This document shows, one piece after another, positions 32,249 to 40,722 of a stretch of DNA of 64,000 nt (position 1 is its first letter; each line of letters opens with the position of its first letter). A model generated the notes under the pieces. The model saw nothing but the letters and a program-made list of their open reading frames with translations. It made no database searches and was not told the origin of the DNA. Where the stretch lies: assembly GCA_021780315.1 (NCBI GenBank), contig JAJXYY010000033.1:186001-250000 (forward strand), written 5' to 3'. The stretch comes from Acidobacteriota bacterium (GTDB taxonomy: Bacteria; Acidobacteriota; Terriglobia; Terriglobales; Acidobacteriaceae). The position numbers and the translations under genes are program-made.

Positions 32249-33490
32249 CTAAGCTTCAAGAATCATGTCTTCCTGCGATGCTCTGCATTCGCTTCCACTG
32301 CCCTCGCGGCATCCGGTGACGTGGCGCAGAGAGGCGAGTGCGACGAATGCCAGAGCCAGGGCGCAGACACCGTTCCACTTCCAGTGGACCCAGACGACGG
32401 TGGCCAGAGCAGAGCCGACAGCAGCCCCGGTGAAATAGATGGTCATGTAGACGGTATTGACGCGACTGCGTGCAGACGGGACGAGGCCGAAGATGCGGGT
32501 CTGATTGGCGACCTGGGTCATCTGAGCGCCGATGTCTAGAATCACTACCCCTACGAACAGAGCGGTGATGTGGAGAGCGGTGGAGAGGTGCATGCGTTCC
32601 GCGCCCCAGAGGAGCACGTAGGAGGCAGCAAGGATGGTGATACCGGCAGCGACGACCCAGCGGGAGCCTTTGGTGTCGGCGAAGCGTCCGGCGATGGGCG
32701 CTGCGAGTGCGCCGGCGGCGCCGACGATGCCGAAGGTGCCTGCGACACCGGCGCCGAGGCCGTAGTGGCTGTTGAGGAGGAAGGCGAGGGTCGTCCAGAA
32801 GCAACTGAACGAAGCGAAGACCAGTGCGCCGAGGAGGCAGCTTTCGCGCAAGAGGGGCTGGGTGCGCAGCAGGGTCCAGAGCGAGGCCATGGCGTCGCGG
32901 TAGAGGAGTTTCTGGCGCGGTGGGAGTTTGGGCATCACTCGCCAGAAGAGCGGAACGAAGGATGCGTTGATGACTGCTGCGACCACAAAGACATAGCGCC
33001 ATCCATGGATGTTGCTGACCCAGCCGGCGAAGGTACGGGCGAGCAGGATGCCAAGCAGCAGACCAGTCATGACGATGCCGATGGCTCGTCCGCGCTCCTC
33101 GTTGGGCACGAGATCGGGTGCGATGGGTAGGACGATATGCGTGACTGAGGCGAGCAGTCCGATGAGCACACTGGCGACGATGAGCAGATTCAGAGTCGGG
33201 GCCATGGCGACCAGGAGGAGCGCCACGGCGACGCCACCGAACATGCGCATGATGAGCGCACGCCGCTCCAGGACATCGCCCAGCGGGACGAACAGAAGCA
33301 TTCCGACGGCATAGCCGATCTGGGTTGCGACGGCGACAAAACCGGTTCGACCAACCGAGGCCCCGTAGGTGCGGGACATCTCCAGCAGCAGTGGCTGGTT
33401 GTAGTACATGGTCGAAACACCAACCGCGCAGGCCAGGCCTAGAAATGGGAGTGGTGCGCGAGGATGCGGTTTGTTGGAAGAAGTTGGCAT
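32249..33490 (-). CDS. MFS transporter, drug/solute exporter type
   Basis: A 413-residue, 12-helix major facilitator. The N-terminus (LGLACAVGVSTMYYNQPLLL) and the loop motif VPLGDVLERRALIM between helices 2 and 3, with GIVMTGLLLGILLARTFAGW in helix 5 (motif C of antiporters), mark it as a member of the YgaY/exporter-like MFS branch rather than a sugar porter. The C-terminal tail is polar (about 25 residues). No regulator gene is adjacent, and the substrate cannot be inferred. It is convergent with tRNA-Arg and lies 71 bases downstream of the acyl-CoA dehydrogenase gene on the same strand. Confidence 0.9.
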   Translation of the reverse strand: MPTSSNKPHPRAPLPFLGLACAVGVSTMYYNQPLLLEMSRTYGASVGRTGFVAVATQIGYAVGMLLFVPLGDVLERRALIMRMFGGVAVALLLVAMAPTLNLLIVASVLIGLLASVTHIVLPIAPDLVPNEERGRAIGIVMTGLLLGILLARTFAGWVSNIHGWRYVFVVAAVINASFVPLFWRVMPKLPPRQKLLYRDAMASLWTLLRTQPLLRESCLLGALVFASFSCFWTTLAFLLNSHYGLGAGVAGTFGIVGAAGALAAPIAGRFADTKGSRWVVAAGITILAASYVLLWGAERMHLSTALHITALFVGVVILDIGAQMTQVANQTRIFGLVPSARSRVNTVYMTIYFTGAAVGSALATVVWVHWKWNGVCALALAFVALASLRHVTGCREGSGSECRASQEDMILEA

Positions 33491-33561
33491 ACGCGATGCG
33501 TCTTATCCAGTGTAAGTCCTGCAGGCGGGGAAGATCGAACCCTGGAGCTGCGATGCGGGAT

Positions 33562-34728
33562 TCAGACTTTGGCCAACACGAGTTTGGCGATGGTGGCCAA
33601 CTGCATGAAGCTGGTGCCTTCGTAGATTTTTCCTATTTTGGCGTCGCGGTAGTACTTCTCCACTGGGTAGTCTTTAACGAATCCGGAGCCACCAAAGACC
33701 TCTACGGCGAGGCTTGCAACCTTCTCCGCGACCTGCGAGGTGAAGTATTTTGCCATGGCGGCTTCTTTGAGGAATTCTTGCCCGGCGTCCTTGAGTCGGG
33801 CTGCGTTATAGACCATGAGGCGAGCGGCCTCGATCTCCGTAGCCATCTCGGCCAGTTGGAATTGCATGGCTTGAAACTCTACGATAGGTTTGCCGAATTG
33901 TTTGCGCTCTTTGGCCCAGCGGGCTGCGTGCCCCCAGGCACCGGCAGCGAGACCGAGCATCTGGGATCCGATGCCGATGCGGCCCTCGTTCAGGGTCTCG
34001 ATGGCGATCTTGTAACCTTTGCCGGGCTCTCCCAAAACCTGCGCGGAGGGGATGACGCAATCGGTAAAGATGAGCTCGCAGGTGCTGGAGGCGCGGATGC
34101 CGAGTTTGTCTTCCTTCTTGCCGAGGGTAAAACCGGGCGTACCTTTTTCCACCAGGAAGGCGGTAATGCCCTTGTAGCCGAGGGCGGGATCGAGGGTGGC
34201 AAAGACGATGAAGAGGCCAGCCTCTTTGGCGTTGGTGATCCAGAGTTTGTGCCCATTCAAGACGTAGTCGTCGCCGCGCCGGGTGGCACGAGCCTGGAGG
34301 GCAAAGGCGTCGGATCCGGAAGAGGCTTCGCTGAGCGCGTAGGCGCCGATGGTGTCCTTGGCCAACCGGGTCAGATACTTCTGCTTCTGCTCCTCGGTGG
34401 CCCAACGGATGAGGGCATTGATGCAGAGGGTGTTGTGGACGTCGACCAGAACACCGACGGCGGGGTCAACTGCGGAGATCTCTTCGACCGCCAGGATGGC
34501 TTCGAAGAAGGTTCCACCAGCGCCGCCGTACTGCTCGGGGATCTCGATGCCCATCAGGCCGAGGTCGAACATCTGCCGGATGAGTTGGGGCTCCATCTGC
34601 TGTGCATCATCCATGCTGCGAACCAGTGGGGCGATCTGCTCTGCGGCGAACTGCCGCACCGTATCCCGGAACATCTGTTCGTCTTCACCCAAACTGGTCA
34701 GTGCCACCGGCCCGATCTGCTGCGCCAT
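33562..34728 (-). CDS. Acyl-CoA dehydrogenase (short/branched-chain type)
   Basis: A 388-residue flavoenzyme with GAGG six bases before its ATG. It oxidises an acyl-CoA to the trans-2-enoyl-CoA and passes electrons to ETF. Family signatures are AYALSEASSGSDAFALQARA (FAD/substrate site), WITNAKEAGLFIVFA, QFGKPIVEFQAMQFQLAEMA and EVFGGSGFVKDYPVEKYYRD followed by IYEGTSFMQ, which carries the catalytic Glu at the position used by short-chain and branched-chain enzymes. No ETF or thiolase gene is next to it. It may share a transcript with the downstream MFS gene. Confidence 0.93.
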   Translation of the reverse strand: MAQQIGPVALTSLGEDEQMFRDTVRQFAAEQIAPLVRSMDDAQQMEPQLIRQMFDLGLMGIEIPEQYGGAGGTFFEAILAVEEISAVDPAVGVLVDVHNTLCINALIRWATEEQKQKYLTRLAKDTIGAYALSEASSGSDAFALQARATRRGDDYVLNGHKLWITNAKEAGLFIVFATLDPALGYKGITAFLVEKGTPGFTLGKKEDKLGIRASSTCELIFTDCVIPSAQVLGEPGKGYKIAIETLNEGRIGIGSQMLGLAAGAWGHAARWAKERKQFGKPIVEFQAMQFQLAEMATEIEAARLMVYNAARLKDAGQEFLKEAAMAKYFTSQVAEKVASLAVEVFGGSGFVKDYPVEKYYRDAKIGKIYEGTSFMQLATIAKLVLAKV

Positions 34729-34827
34729 CCGTCACCTCAAAAGGTAGCTTTCACCACGAAATAGTGAGTCTAGCATTGCGCGCAGAGGAATGAATAGTGG
34801 TTCATTGATGAGATGGCAAAGGCTGGC

Positions 34828-35802
34828 CTAGCCTGCGAGGGATACCATGCGGCCGCGACGGCTGACGATGGCGAGCTTTTCCCCTTTGAGGATGCGGCGG
34901 GCCTGGGCCTGGGCGTGGCTAGCCCAGGGGCCAACGGGATCGAGCCGCACGTAGATCATCCAGTGACGGAGTGCTCGGCGCTTGTGCCCTTGCCGCTCGT
35001 AGGCGAGGGCCAGGTTATAGTGGGCATCGGCATACTGTGGCACGAGGGCGACCGCACGCTGGTAGGCTGCTGTAGCTTCGTCCAGTTGCAGCATCTCGTC
35101 CAGGACGTTGCCCAGGTCAAAGAAGGCCAGAGCATAGTCGGGATCGGCCAGGGTGGCGCGGCGGTAGAGGTTCTCGGCCAAGTGGTAGTGCCGCTGGTTG
35201 TACTCAATGGTGCCGAGGTTGATGAGGGTTGGCGCGTGTTCGGGGCGAAGCTCAAGGATGGAGCGGTAGAGATCGATGGCCTGCGGGATGGTGACGGGTG
35301 CTTCCTCCAGTTGCACAGCGCGGGCAAACATCTCTTGTATGACGGAGGCCTGACGGAGGTGAGAGCCACCATCGGAGCCGGCGACGCGTAGCTGCTGCGG
35401 TGTGCCCAGGTCGAAATCAAAGGCCAACTGCTGCGTGAGCGGGTCCATGAGGGCACCGCCATGGCGGAAGGCAAGTCGCGAGCCGCGGCGAACCGCAGTG
35501 GTCTCGAGTAAGGGATTGCTCATGCCAGCCACTCGCTGCATGGCATCGAGCGAGGCGCGAATACTTTTGGCGGAGATACGGGTGGCGTGGAGATCGCGCA
35601 AGGTGCGCAACTGGCCCAATTGTTCGAAGGAGTACTGCTGACTGCAGGTGATGAGTCCTGCTCGCTCCCATGCGGCCATCTGGCGTGGGTGCAAGTGCAG
35701 TATCCGGATTACATCCTGACGGCTATAGCGGTTCACGCGGGGATCTCGGTAGCTACCGTCCAGCAACTCTACTTTGGAGTATGCGGCGCAAACCCGCGTC
35801 AA
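34828..35802 (-). CDS. MerR-like HTH and TPR fusion protein
   Basis: The frame opens at a TTG at 35802 and gives 324 residues; no ATG or good ribosome-binding site is near, so the start is uncertain (a TTG at 35766 or a GTG at about 35736 are alternatives). Residues ~22-95 look like a MerR-type winged helix (RYSRQDVIRILHLHPRQMAA, WERAGLITCSQQYSFEQLGQ, then LRTLRDLHATRISAKSIRAS). A linker leads to about four TPRs (APTLINLGTIEYNQRHYHLA, YALAFFDLGNVLDEMLQLDE, YADAHYNLALAYERQGHKRR). It is probably a DNA-binding or protein-binding regulator in the cytoplasm; no partner is evident from the neighbours. Confidence 0.8.
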   Translation of the reverse strand: MTRVCAAYSKVELLDGSYRDPRVNRYSRQDVIRILHLHPRQMAAWERAGLITCSQQYSFEQLGQLRTLRDLHATRISAKSIRASLDAMQRVAGMSNPLLETTAVRRGSRLAFRHGGALMDPLTQQLAFDFDLGTPQQLRVAGSDGGSHLRQASVIQEMFARAVQLEEAPVTIPQAIDLYRSILELRPEHAPTLINLGTIEYNQRHYHLAENLYRRATLADPDYALAFFDLGNVLDEMLQLDEATAAYQRAVALVPQYADAHYNLALAYERQGHKRRALRHWMIYVRLDPVGPWASHAQAQARRILKGEKLAIVSRRGRMVSLAG

Positions 35803-35896
35803 TCAAGAGCGATCGCGGTGGTGCAAGAAAATATCAGTGGATATCGTGGACCAAATATGGTTCGAAGGTTGTGCTGGTTGGGTTGACACAGAGAAG

Positions 35897-35934
35897 ACGC
35901 CGCAGGTCTGCGATGAGATGCAGGCCTACGGCGT
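35897..35934 (-). terminator. Imperfect hairpin after the secreted-protein gene
   Basis: ACGCCG (35897-35902) pairs with CGGCGT (35929-35934) and the inner bases pair partly (GTCTGC with GCAGGC). On the minus strand it follows the stop at 35960 by 25 bases and is followed by CTTCTCTGTG, a weak T-rich run. Confidence 0.4.
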
Positions 35935-35959
35935 GGGGAGGACGCGAATGTGGCTGGCG

Positions 35960-36532
35960 TTAGTTGCCGTTTGCAGCAGAGGCAATCTCGGGACGAGGTG
36001 CGACGGCCAGATATAGTTGGGTTCCCTGGCTGAGTCGCAGATCAGCCTTGGTGGTGGTGAGTGTACCGGATACTTCGCTCTGTACGGCGGAGTACAGGCT
36101 AACGGGGATGATGCCGGGGCGCTGCTCAACCGTAGACTCAGCGGTAATCTGCAAAGGGAGATAGTCGACGATACCCATGGGCGAGAAGCCAACCAGCGTT
36201 GCCTTGACTGGAATGAGCTTGCCATCCTTGAGTTGCGCCTTGTCAAAAGTAAGTACCAGTTCGGAGGTGCCGGCTACACGGTCGACGTGTCCGAGCAGTA
36301 GGGTGTTGCGCTGGAGTTGAACACCACTTTCGAGATGGACGCTTCGGGTGAGTTTAGCTGTAATCTGATCGCCTGCCTTGAGCGACTTGGCATCGAGGTT
36401 GCGATTAAGTTCTGCGGTTGCGGGAGCGAGTTGGGTGGTAGCCGGAACGGGCATGACTGCGGCCATACCGCTGGTGGAAACTGCCAGAACCGCCGCTGCA
36501 ATCGTGAGGGCACAGGTCATCTGCTTCGCCAT
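35960..36532 (-). CDS. Secreted hypothetical protein
   Basis: Start placed at the ATG at 36532, which has AAGGAGA five bases upstream; the seven codons before it are not needed. The 190-residue product has a signal peptide (MAKQMTCALTIAAAVLAVST...MAA) and then a soluble beta-rich domain with KSLKAGDQITAKLTRSVHLE, VQLQRNTLLLGHVDRV and GKLIPVKATLVGFSPMG. This layout, in which a modest domain speaks of keeping ions or ligands within limits (KAGDQITAKL), is frequent in Acidobacteria but has no defined function. A good sigma-70 promoter lies 70-100 bases upstream. Confidence 0.8.
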   Translation of the reverse strand: MAKQMTCALTIAAAVLAVSTSGMAAVMPVPATTQLAPATAELNRNLDAKSLKAGDQITAKLTRSVHLESGVQLQRNTLLLGHVDRVAGTSELVLTFDKAQLKDGKLIPVKATLVGFSPMGIVDYLPLQITAESTVEQRPGIIPVSLYSAVQSEVSGTLTTTKADLRLSQGTQLYLAVAPRPEIASAANGN

Positions 36533-36602
36533 GGAAATCTCCTTGGTGATCATTTACAGTTAGACAGAATGTATGGTTAGGTTCAGTAATTACCTTAATT
36601 AG

Positions 36603-36632
36603 AGGATATCAGCCAGCAATAACGACTGTCAA
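36603..36632 (-). promoter_or_regulatory. Sigma-70 promoter of the secreted-protein gene
   Basis: On the minus strand a consensus TTGACA (36627-36632) and TATCCT (36603-36608) are 18 bases apart, 71 bases before the ATG at 36532. A short dyad (GAATA-TT-TATTC) directly upstream of the -35 could be a regulator site. Confidence 0.6.
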
Positions 36633-36930
36633 GAATATTTATTCTCGCCGCAGAAGTACTTATTTTTCCATGAGGATACAGCTCGCTCTCCTTCCTTGGC
36701 ACGCATCGCTGGAGTCATCTGGCCACTCGATCTCAACCTGAGATGCCGTGCGATTGGCGGGAGGCTGAGGACAGGGCAAGCCACTGATCTTCGGTGCAAA
36801 CGAGGGTCAGACGGGGGGATAGGGACAGGAAGGTAGACGATCACCACTGCGACTGATTGGCGATGATTTGGGTACAGGGATTGGTGGTGGAGTGCTCGAC
36901 TTCCCTTGGGAGAGAAGGAGCGGGGAAGAA
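36633..36930. other. Intergenic stretch without recognisable genes
   Basis: Between the promoter at 36603-36632 and tRNA-Thr nothing convincing was found. A 72-codon minus-strand frame is present but lacks a ribosome-binding site and resembles no family. Confidence 0.5.
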
Positions 36931-37006
<76 letters not shown>

Positions 37007-37323
37007 TTGATGCCACTGGGCATGACCAGCTTGCAACGGGAAGGTGATTACAGCCTGCATGAAGATGCCTCATGCCCCTACATCACTTCACTCCAGAGAT
37101 TGCTGTGATCGTGACTGTTCTGGAACCGCGGAGTGCTGCTGGATTGAGACCGAAACATCATCGCTGACAACCTGCTCAGGGTGCTGTCCGTCTTGCTTCC
37201 GTGCGACCTTCTGTCACTAGTCTAACGGTGAAGGGCTGTCAGTGCAATGCCTGAGCAGGACATCCATTAGGCTGCGGTGTCCAATGAAAGGCAGAGTCAA
37301 TCTGGGGGCTGCGTTGAGAGTGG
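37007..37323. other. Intergenic stretch after the GH28 gene
   Basis: No gene is seen between tRNA-Thr and the polygalacturonase stop. The only structure noted is a weak hairpin (GGACA...TGTCC, about 37258-37282) 40 bases past the GH28 stop, without a T-run. Confidence 0.45.
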
Positions 37324-38805
37324 CTACTCCATGGGGACAAATTGATCGGAGCAGGTGAAGGTGGCGTCTGGAGCGGGTTGCGTAGCCGCACGGTCGGGCG
37401 AGAGTACTTTGACTGCGGTGCCTCCGAAGTCGATGTTGGAGCCTGCCGGGCCGAGAGCGACGGTGGCGAAGCGCCCATGCACCTGGGCAGGTGAGATGTT
37501 GGCGATGCGGACTCCGTCGAGTGTGATCTCGGTACGATGAGCATCGTCGAGGCCCGCGACGAGGACATCCCCGGGAGTGGAGGAGACGACGTTCTGCAGG
37601 GTAATGCGCTTGTAGTCGGGGATGCGGTTGCCGCTGTACCGGGGATCGTCGAAGCCTTCGGTGGTCTGGTTGGTGTAGTAGGGGCTGATCGCGATGGGAT
37701 TTTTGACGCCGCGCATGCAGATATTGCGATAGGTCAGATCGTGGACGAAGCCGCCACGGGTGACGTTGCTCTTGATGCGGATGCCGCTGGTGGTGTGATC
37801 TTCGGTGAGACCATCGACGAGCAGATAGCTGTCGCCAGTGAAGGTTTCACTGCCGATCGACATGCCGTGGCCACTGTAGAAATGATTGTCGAGGACGCTC
37901 ATGTGGGTGGTACCGGTTTTGATGGCGATGTTGTCGTCGCCGTTGTCGATCCAGCTATGCGCCACAGTAATGTTGGTTGAGCTGCCGGGGTCGATACCGT
38001 CGGTGTTGCGGGCGTCCTGGGTCTTGTCGGTAGGAGTCAGCAGGTGAACGCCCCAGGCTGTAAATCCGTCAGTACCGTTGACGCTGACGTGGAAGTTAGT
38101 GGAGTTGTGCAGCGTGATGCGATAGAGCACGAGGCCATCCGCGTGATTGGCGACGATCATGCGCGGGGTGTAGTAACGTTCGTTGCGTGGCTCGGCTTTG
38201 CGCGCCATCTGCCACCAACTGTAGTCCTTGCCAAGAAGTTTGGCGTAGCCGCGACCGTCGATGACACCATCCCCCATGATGCCCACATTGCTGGCATTGT
38301 TGACGCTGAGGAAGGGCCGGCAGCCTCCTCGCGCTGGGGCTGGTCGCTGGGGTGCCGGAAACACCGCGGGCGGCGCTCCGGTGGCGATGGTTCCACACAG
38401 ACCCGGCCTAACCCCCTCGCCCTGCATCTCGTAGACGGATGGATCTCGGGAGCCGTAGAGGGTGACTCCCTCATCGATGAGCAAGGTTACGCCTGTGCGC
38501 AACTCCAGCGGGCCGGAGAGAAATGCATTGTTTCCGCTGGAGGGGGTAAGCTCGACGGCCATGCCAGGCTTGCACTGGTCCAGCGCGGCCTGAATACGGG
38601 CGGTGTCCAGCTTTCCCTCATCCTTTGCCAGCAACAGATTGTCGATGGCCATGAGGTGCGCGGGCAGGTGTATGCAGGATGGCGGAATCCTGGGTTCGGT
38701 TACCTGGCGGGTGTCCTGGGCTATGGCTGCGGACCCAGCCAGCAGCGGTGCGACCAGACTCAAGATGAAGAACCACCACCGACTGTACATATACCGATAC
38801 CCCAT
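37324..38805 (-). CDS. Secreted GH28 polygalacturonase-family glycosidase
   Basis: AGGAGG stands eight bases before the ATG. The 493-residue protein has a signal peptide ending at about SAAIAQ and a right-handed beta-helix with all four GH28 signatures: RNTDGIDPG (~268), DNGDDNIAIK (~290), SGHGMSIGSE (~312) and GIRIKS (~344). The three catalytic Asp residues and the His are present, so it should hydrolyse polygalacturonan or rhamnogalacturonan in the periplasm or outside. It is the only pectinase in the window. A 33-residue membrane peptide gene lies 78 bases upstream and may share its transcript. Confidence 0.95.
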   Translation of the reverse strand: MGYRYMYSRWWFFILSLVAPLLAGSAAIAQDTRQVTEPRIPPSCIHLPAHLMAIDNLLLAKDEGKLDTARIQAALDQCKPGMAVELTPSSGNNAFLSGPLELRTGVTLLIDEGVTLYGSRDPSVYEMQGEGVRPGLCGTIATGAPPAVFPAPQRPAPARGGCRPFLSVNNASNVGIMGDGVIDGRGYAKLLGKDYSWWQMARKAEPRNERYYTPRMIVANHADGLVLYRITLHNSTNFHVSVNGTDGFTAWGVHLLTPTDKTQDARNTDGIDPGSSTNITVAHSWIDNGDDNIAIKTGTTHMSVLDNHFYSGHGMSIGSETFTGDSYLLVDGLTEDHTTSGIRIKSNVTRGGFVHDLTYRNICMRGVKNPIAISPYYTNQTTEGFDDPRYSGNRIPDYKRITLQNVVSSTPGDVLVAGLDDAHRTEITLDGVRIANISPAQVHGRFATVALGPAGSNIDFGGTAVKVLSPDRAATQPAPDATFTCSDQFVPME

Positions 38806-38883
38806 TGGTCCGACCTCCTAACAGCCGCTCTGCCAAACTAGCACAGGCAGGCGGATTCGGTCACGAAGCAGCGGGTACGGCGT

Positions 38884-38985
38884 TCAGTCGGGGTCAATTG
38901 CGTTGAGATCAATTCTGGCCGCGAGCAGGCCGGGCAGGATGAGGATGAAGATGCACAGCAGTGCTTTGAGTACCTCGAGTGGCAT
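38884..38985 (-). CDS. 33-residue single-helix membrane peptide
   Basis: A tiny gene with AAGGAG five bases before its ATG. The peptide begins MPLEVLKALLCIFILILPGL and ends with an acidic tail (AARIDLNAIDPD). It has one hydrophobic helix of about 18 residues and looks like a small membrane protein. It lies 78 bases before the GH28 gene on the same strand and about 235 bases downstream of a near-consensus promoter. I know no named family for it; it could be a subunit, a regulator of the next gene's expression by translational coupling, or simply a leader peptide. Confidence 0.6.
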   Translation of the reverse strand: MPLEVLKALLCIFILILPGLLAARIDLNAIDPD

Positions 38986-39142
38986 GGTGGCTCCTTACGT
39001 GGGTTGATCGCAGGATGATTACTCCTACCCACGCCTATCGGCATGCCAGTGCGCGTCACGAGAGGGGCTCATCGGTTTTCCTTGGTGGCTTTCCCAAATT
39101 GGATCGGAGCCCATTACTAACTGTGCGGGGGGCTGAAAACGT

Positions 39143-39175
39143 GAAGAGGCCGCCCGGCAACAGGGCGGCCTCTTC
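39143..39175. terminator. Very strong hairpin in the leader of the small-peptide/GH28 transcript
   Basis: GAAGAGGCCGCCC (39143-39155) pairs perfectly over 13 bp with GGGCGGCCTCTTC (39163-39175), loop of seven bases. It lies about 45 bases after the predicted minus-strand transcription start and 158 bases before the small-peptide start. Minus-strand transcription is followed by ACGTTTTCAG, plus-strand by TTTAG, so it can act as terminator or attenuator. Confidence 0.65.
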
Positions 39176-39227
39176 TTTAGGGAGAATAGTTCCAACGGAG
39201 GCAAAGCCATCAGAACTTTCTGGCGAA

Positions 39228-39256
39228 ATACTAAGTTTGGCAAAATCAGGTGTCAA
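39228..39256 (-). promoter_or_regulatory. Near-consensus sigma-70 promoter upstream of the small-peptide and GH28 genes
   Basis: On the minus strand a perfect TTGACA (39251-39256) and TAGTAT (39228-39233) are exactly 17 bases apart. The -35 overlaps the end of an inverted repeat AAGGACT/AGTCCTT (39255-39261 and 39278-39284), a possible operator. Confidence 0.6.
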
Positions 39257-39284
39257 GGACTAAACGCGTGGGCTGTAAGTCCTT
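39255..39284. promoter_or_regulatory. Inverted repeat touching the -35 box, candidate operator
   Basis: AAGGACT (39255-39261) and AGTCCTT (39278-39284) are perfect inverted copies 16 bases apart and overlap the TTGACA of the adjacent promoter by two bases. Confidence 0.35.
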
Positions 39285-39433
39285 ATTAGCTAGTTAGTTA
39301 CAGTAGTGACATTGGAGATAACACGGTAACTTACTTTCGTCTTTTATTCGCAATCGAACGTCAAGACAGGGGATGAAGCACCTTGAAATGAGCCGCTTAG
39401 GCTATCGGCTGCACCATTGGAAGTGCATTCGGT

Positions 39434-40615
39434 CTAGCCTTCGGGAGGCGGTTCCAGGTGAATTGGAGCGGTTTTGCCGCGAAGATCTATGCGCAGGAAC
39501 TCCGGCTCAACAGCTGCGGGCTTGCCTTGGAGGACGCGAATGGCTGCACGTCCACCGCCCAGGAAGAGCCCCAGGATGATGGCTGCGAGCGCTCCTACAC
39601 CGCAGAAGGCTGCGATGCTGGTGAGCAGGCTGTAGGTCTTCTGGACCTCGGCGTGAAACTCCGGCGGCATCTTCTTATCCCAGGTGAGTTGGACTGGCAG
39701 ATGAATGTTCTCGACGAGATCCTGCTCCTGGCTGGGGCTGAAGCTGCCGGTGGCAAGCAAGAGCAGGGGGCCTTCGCGGCGCAGCTTGACGGTTCCGAAG
39801 CGAGCTCGGTCTGCATTGATGGCAGCCTCGATGGCGCGGCCTCGATCACCGGCGATCTGCGGCGTGGGATAGAGAAGCAGCGTGAGGATGCCGCCGCCGT
39901 TGTATCTGGCTGTGGCGGCCTCGGCGCTTTTATCCCAGCCGAGGATCTCAGGCGGAAGCACGCCGCCTTCGGTGGCATAGCTGACGGGGCCGAGGGCGTA
40001 GCGGAGAGTTCCTGGCCCCATTCCCTGGGCCGGGAGGAGCGTTGGCAGCAACGGTGGTGCGCCCTTAGGGCCGCCGATCTTGGGGAGGGATTGTTCCAGC
40101 TCCTTCAGTTCCAGGGCGAGTGCGGCGTGTCCTTGGCGGGCCGATGCCATGACGAGGGTATTGCCTGTCCAGAACAATGCCTCGTCGGTGGTAACGGCAG
40201 CATTGGCGCCGAGCTTCTGGCCAGCCTGCAGACTATGCAGTTCCGGCCTGCGGTAGAAGGTGAAGGCGCCAGCAGCACCGGTCGCATCGCCAAACTGAAG
40301 TGCCTTGACCTCGACGGAGCCGGCACCATTGTTGGCGGAGAACTGCGCGATGGAAAAGCGGTCCAGACCAAACTCTTTGAGGGCAGCCGCGTTGGCTGGA
40401 TCGATCTGTGCGGCATCGACGCCGGAGACCGGGGCTGCTGCCATCTGCCAGGTGCCGAACCGTTGGGGTAACAGGGGGGCAGGCGGCATGACGAGGGTTG
40501 TTTTGGCAGGCTGGGCGCACAGTGAGGCCGTGCATCCGACGAGACAGAGGGACAGCACGGACCGCGTGAGAGCTCGAAACTGGAGGTTGAGGTGAAACAT
40601 TGCGAAAAGACCCAT
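39434..40615 (-). CDS. DUF6599-like exported membrane-anchored protein
   Basis: A 393-residue protein with an N-terminal export signal (about LTRSVLSLCLVGCTASLCAQ) and a long extracytoplasmic domain. Motifs include LLPQRFGTWQMAAAP, AALKEFGLDRFSIAQF, TFYRRPELHSLQAGQK and LILLLYPTPQIAGDR-like repeats; this resembles acidobacterial DUF6599 proteins (assignment from memory). A C-terminal membrane helix (ALAAIILGLFLGGG) and a short cytoplasmic tail follow. An ATG five codons in (40600) is an alternative start; neither has a Shine-Dalgarno. It lies 107 bases downstream of the amidase gene on the same strand. Function is unknown. Confidence 0.75.
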   Translation of the reverse strand: MGLFAMFHLNLQFRALTRSVLSLCLVGCTASLCAQPAKTTLVMPPAPLLPQRFGTWQMAAAPVSGVDAAQIDPANAAALKEFGLDRFSIAQFSANNGAGSVEVKALQFGDATGAAGAFTFYRRPELHSLQAGQKLGANAAVTTDEALFWTGNTLVMASARQGHAALALELKELEQSLPKIGGPKGAPPLLPTLLPAQGMGPGTLRYALGPVSYATEGGVLPPEILGWDKSAEAATARYNGGGILTLLLYPTPQIAGDRGRAIEAAINADRARFGTVKLRREGPLLLLATGSFSPSQEQDLVENIHLPVQLTWDKKMPPEFHAEVQKTYSLLTSIAAFCGVGALAAIILGLFLGGGRAAIRVLQGKPAAVEPEFLRIDLRGKTAPIHLEPPPEG

Positions 40616-40722
40616 ACTGGGGTCAGACTACACCAGCCTGAATCGGTAAGCGAGACGCTGGGGATGGTCGCAGGTACGAGGAGCGTGCGGTAAACAGAGC
40701 CGGTGTTCGGAGAGGATACACA

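Noticed and set aside
39056..39256. 66-codon minus-strand frame over the strong hairpin upstream of GH28
   Set aside because: Its TTG start is the -35 box of the promoter and the frame runs through the hairpin; no ribosome-binding site.
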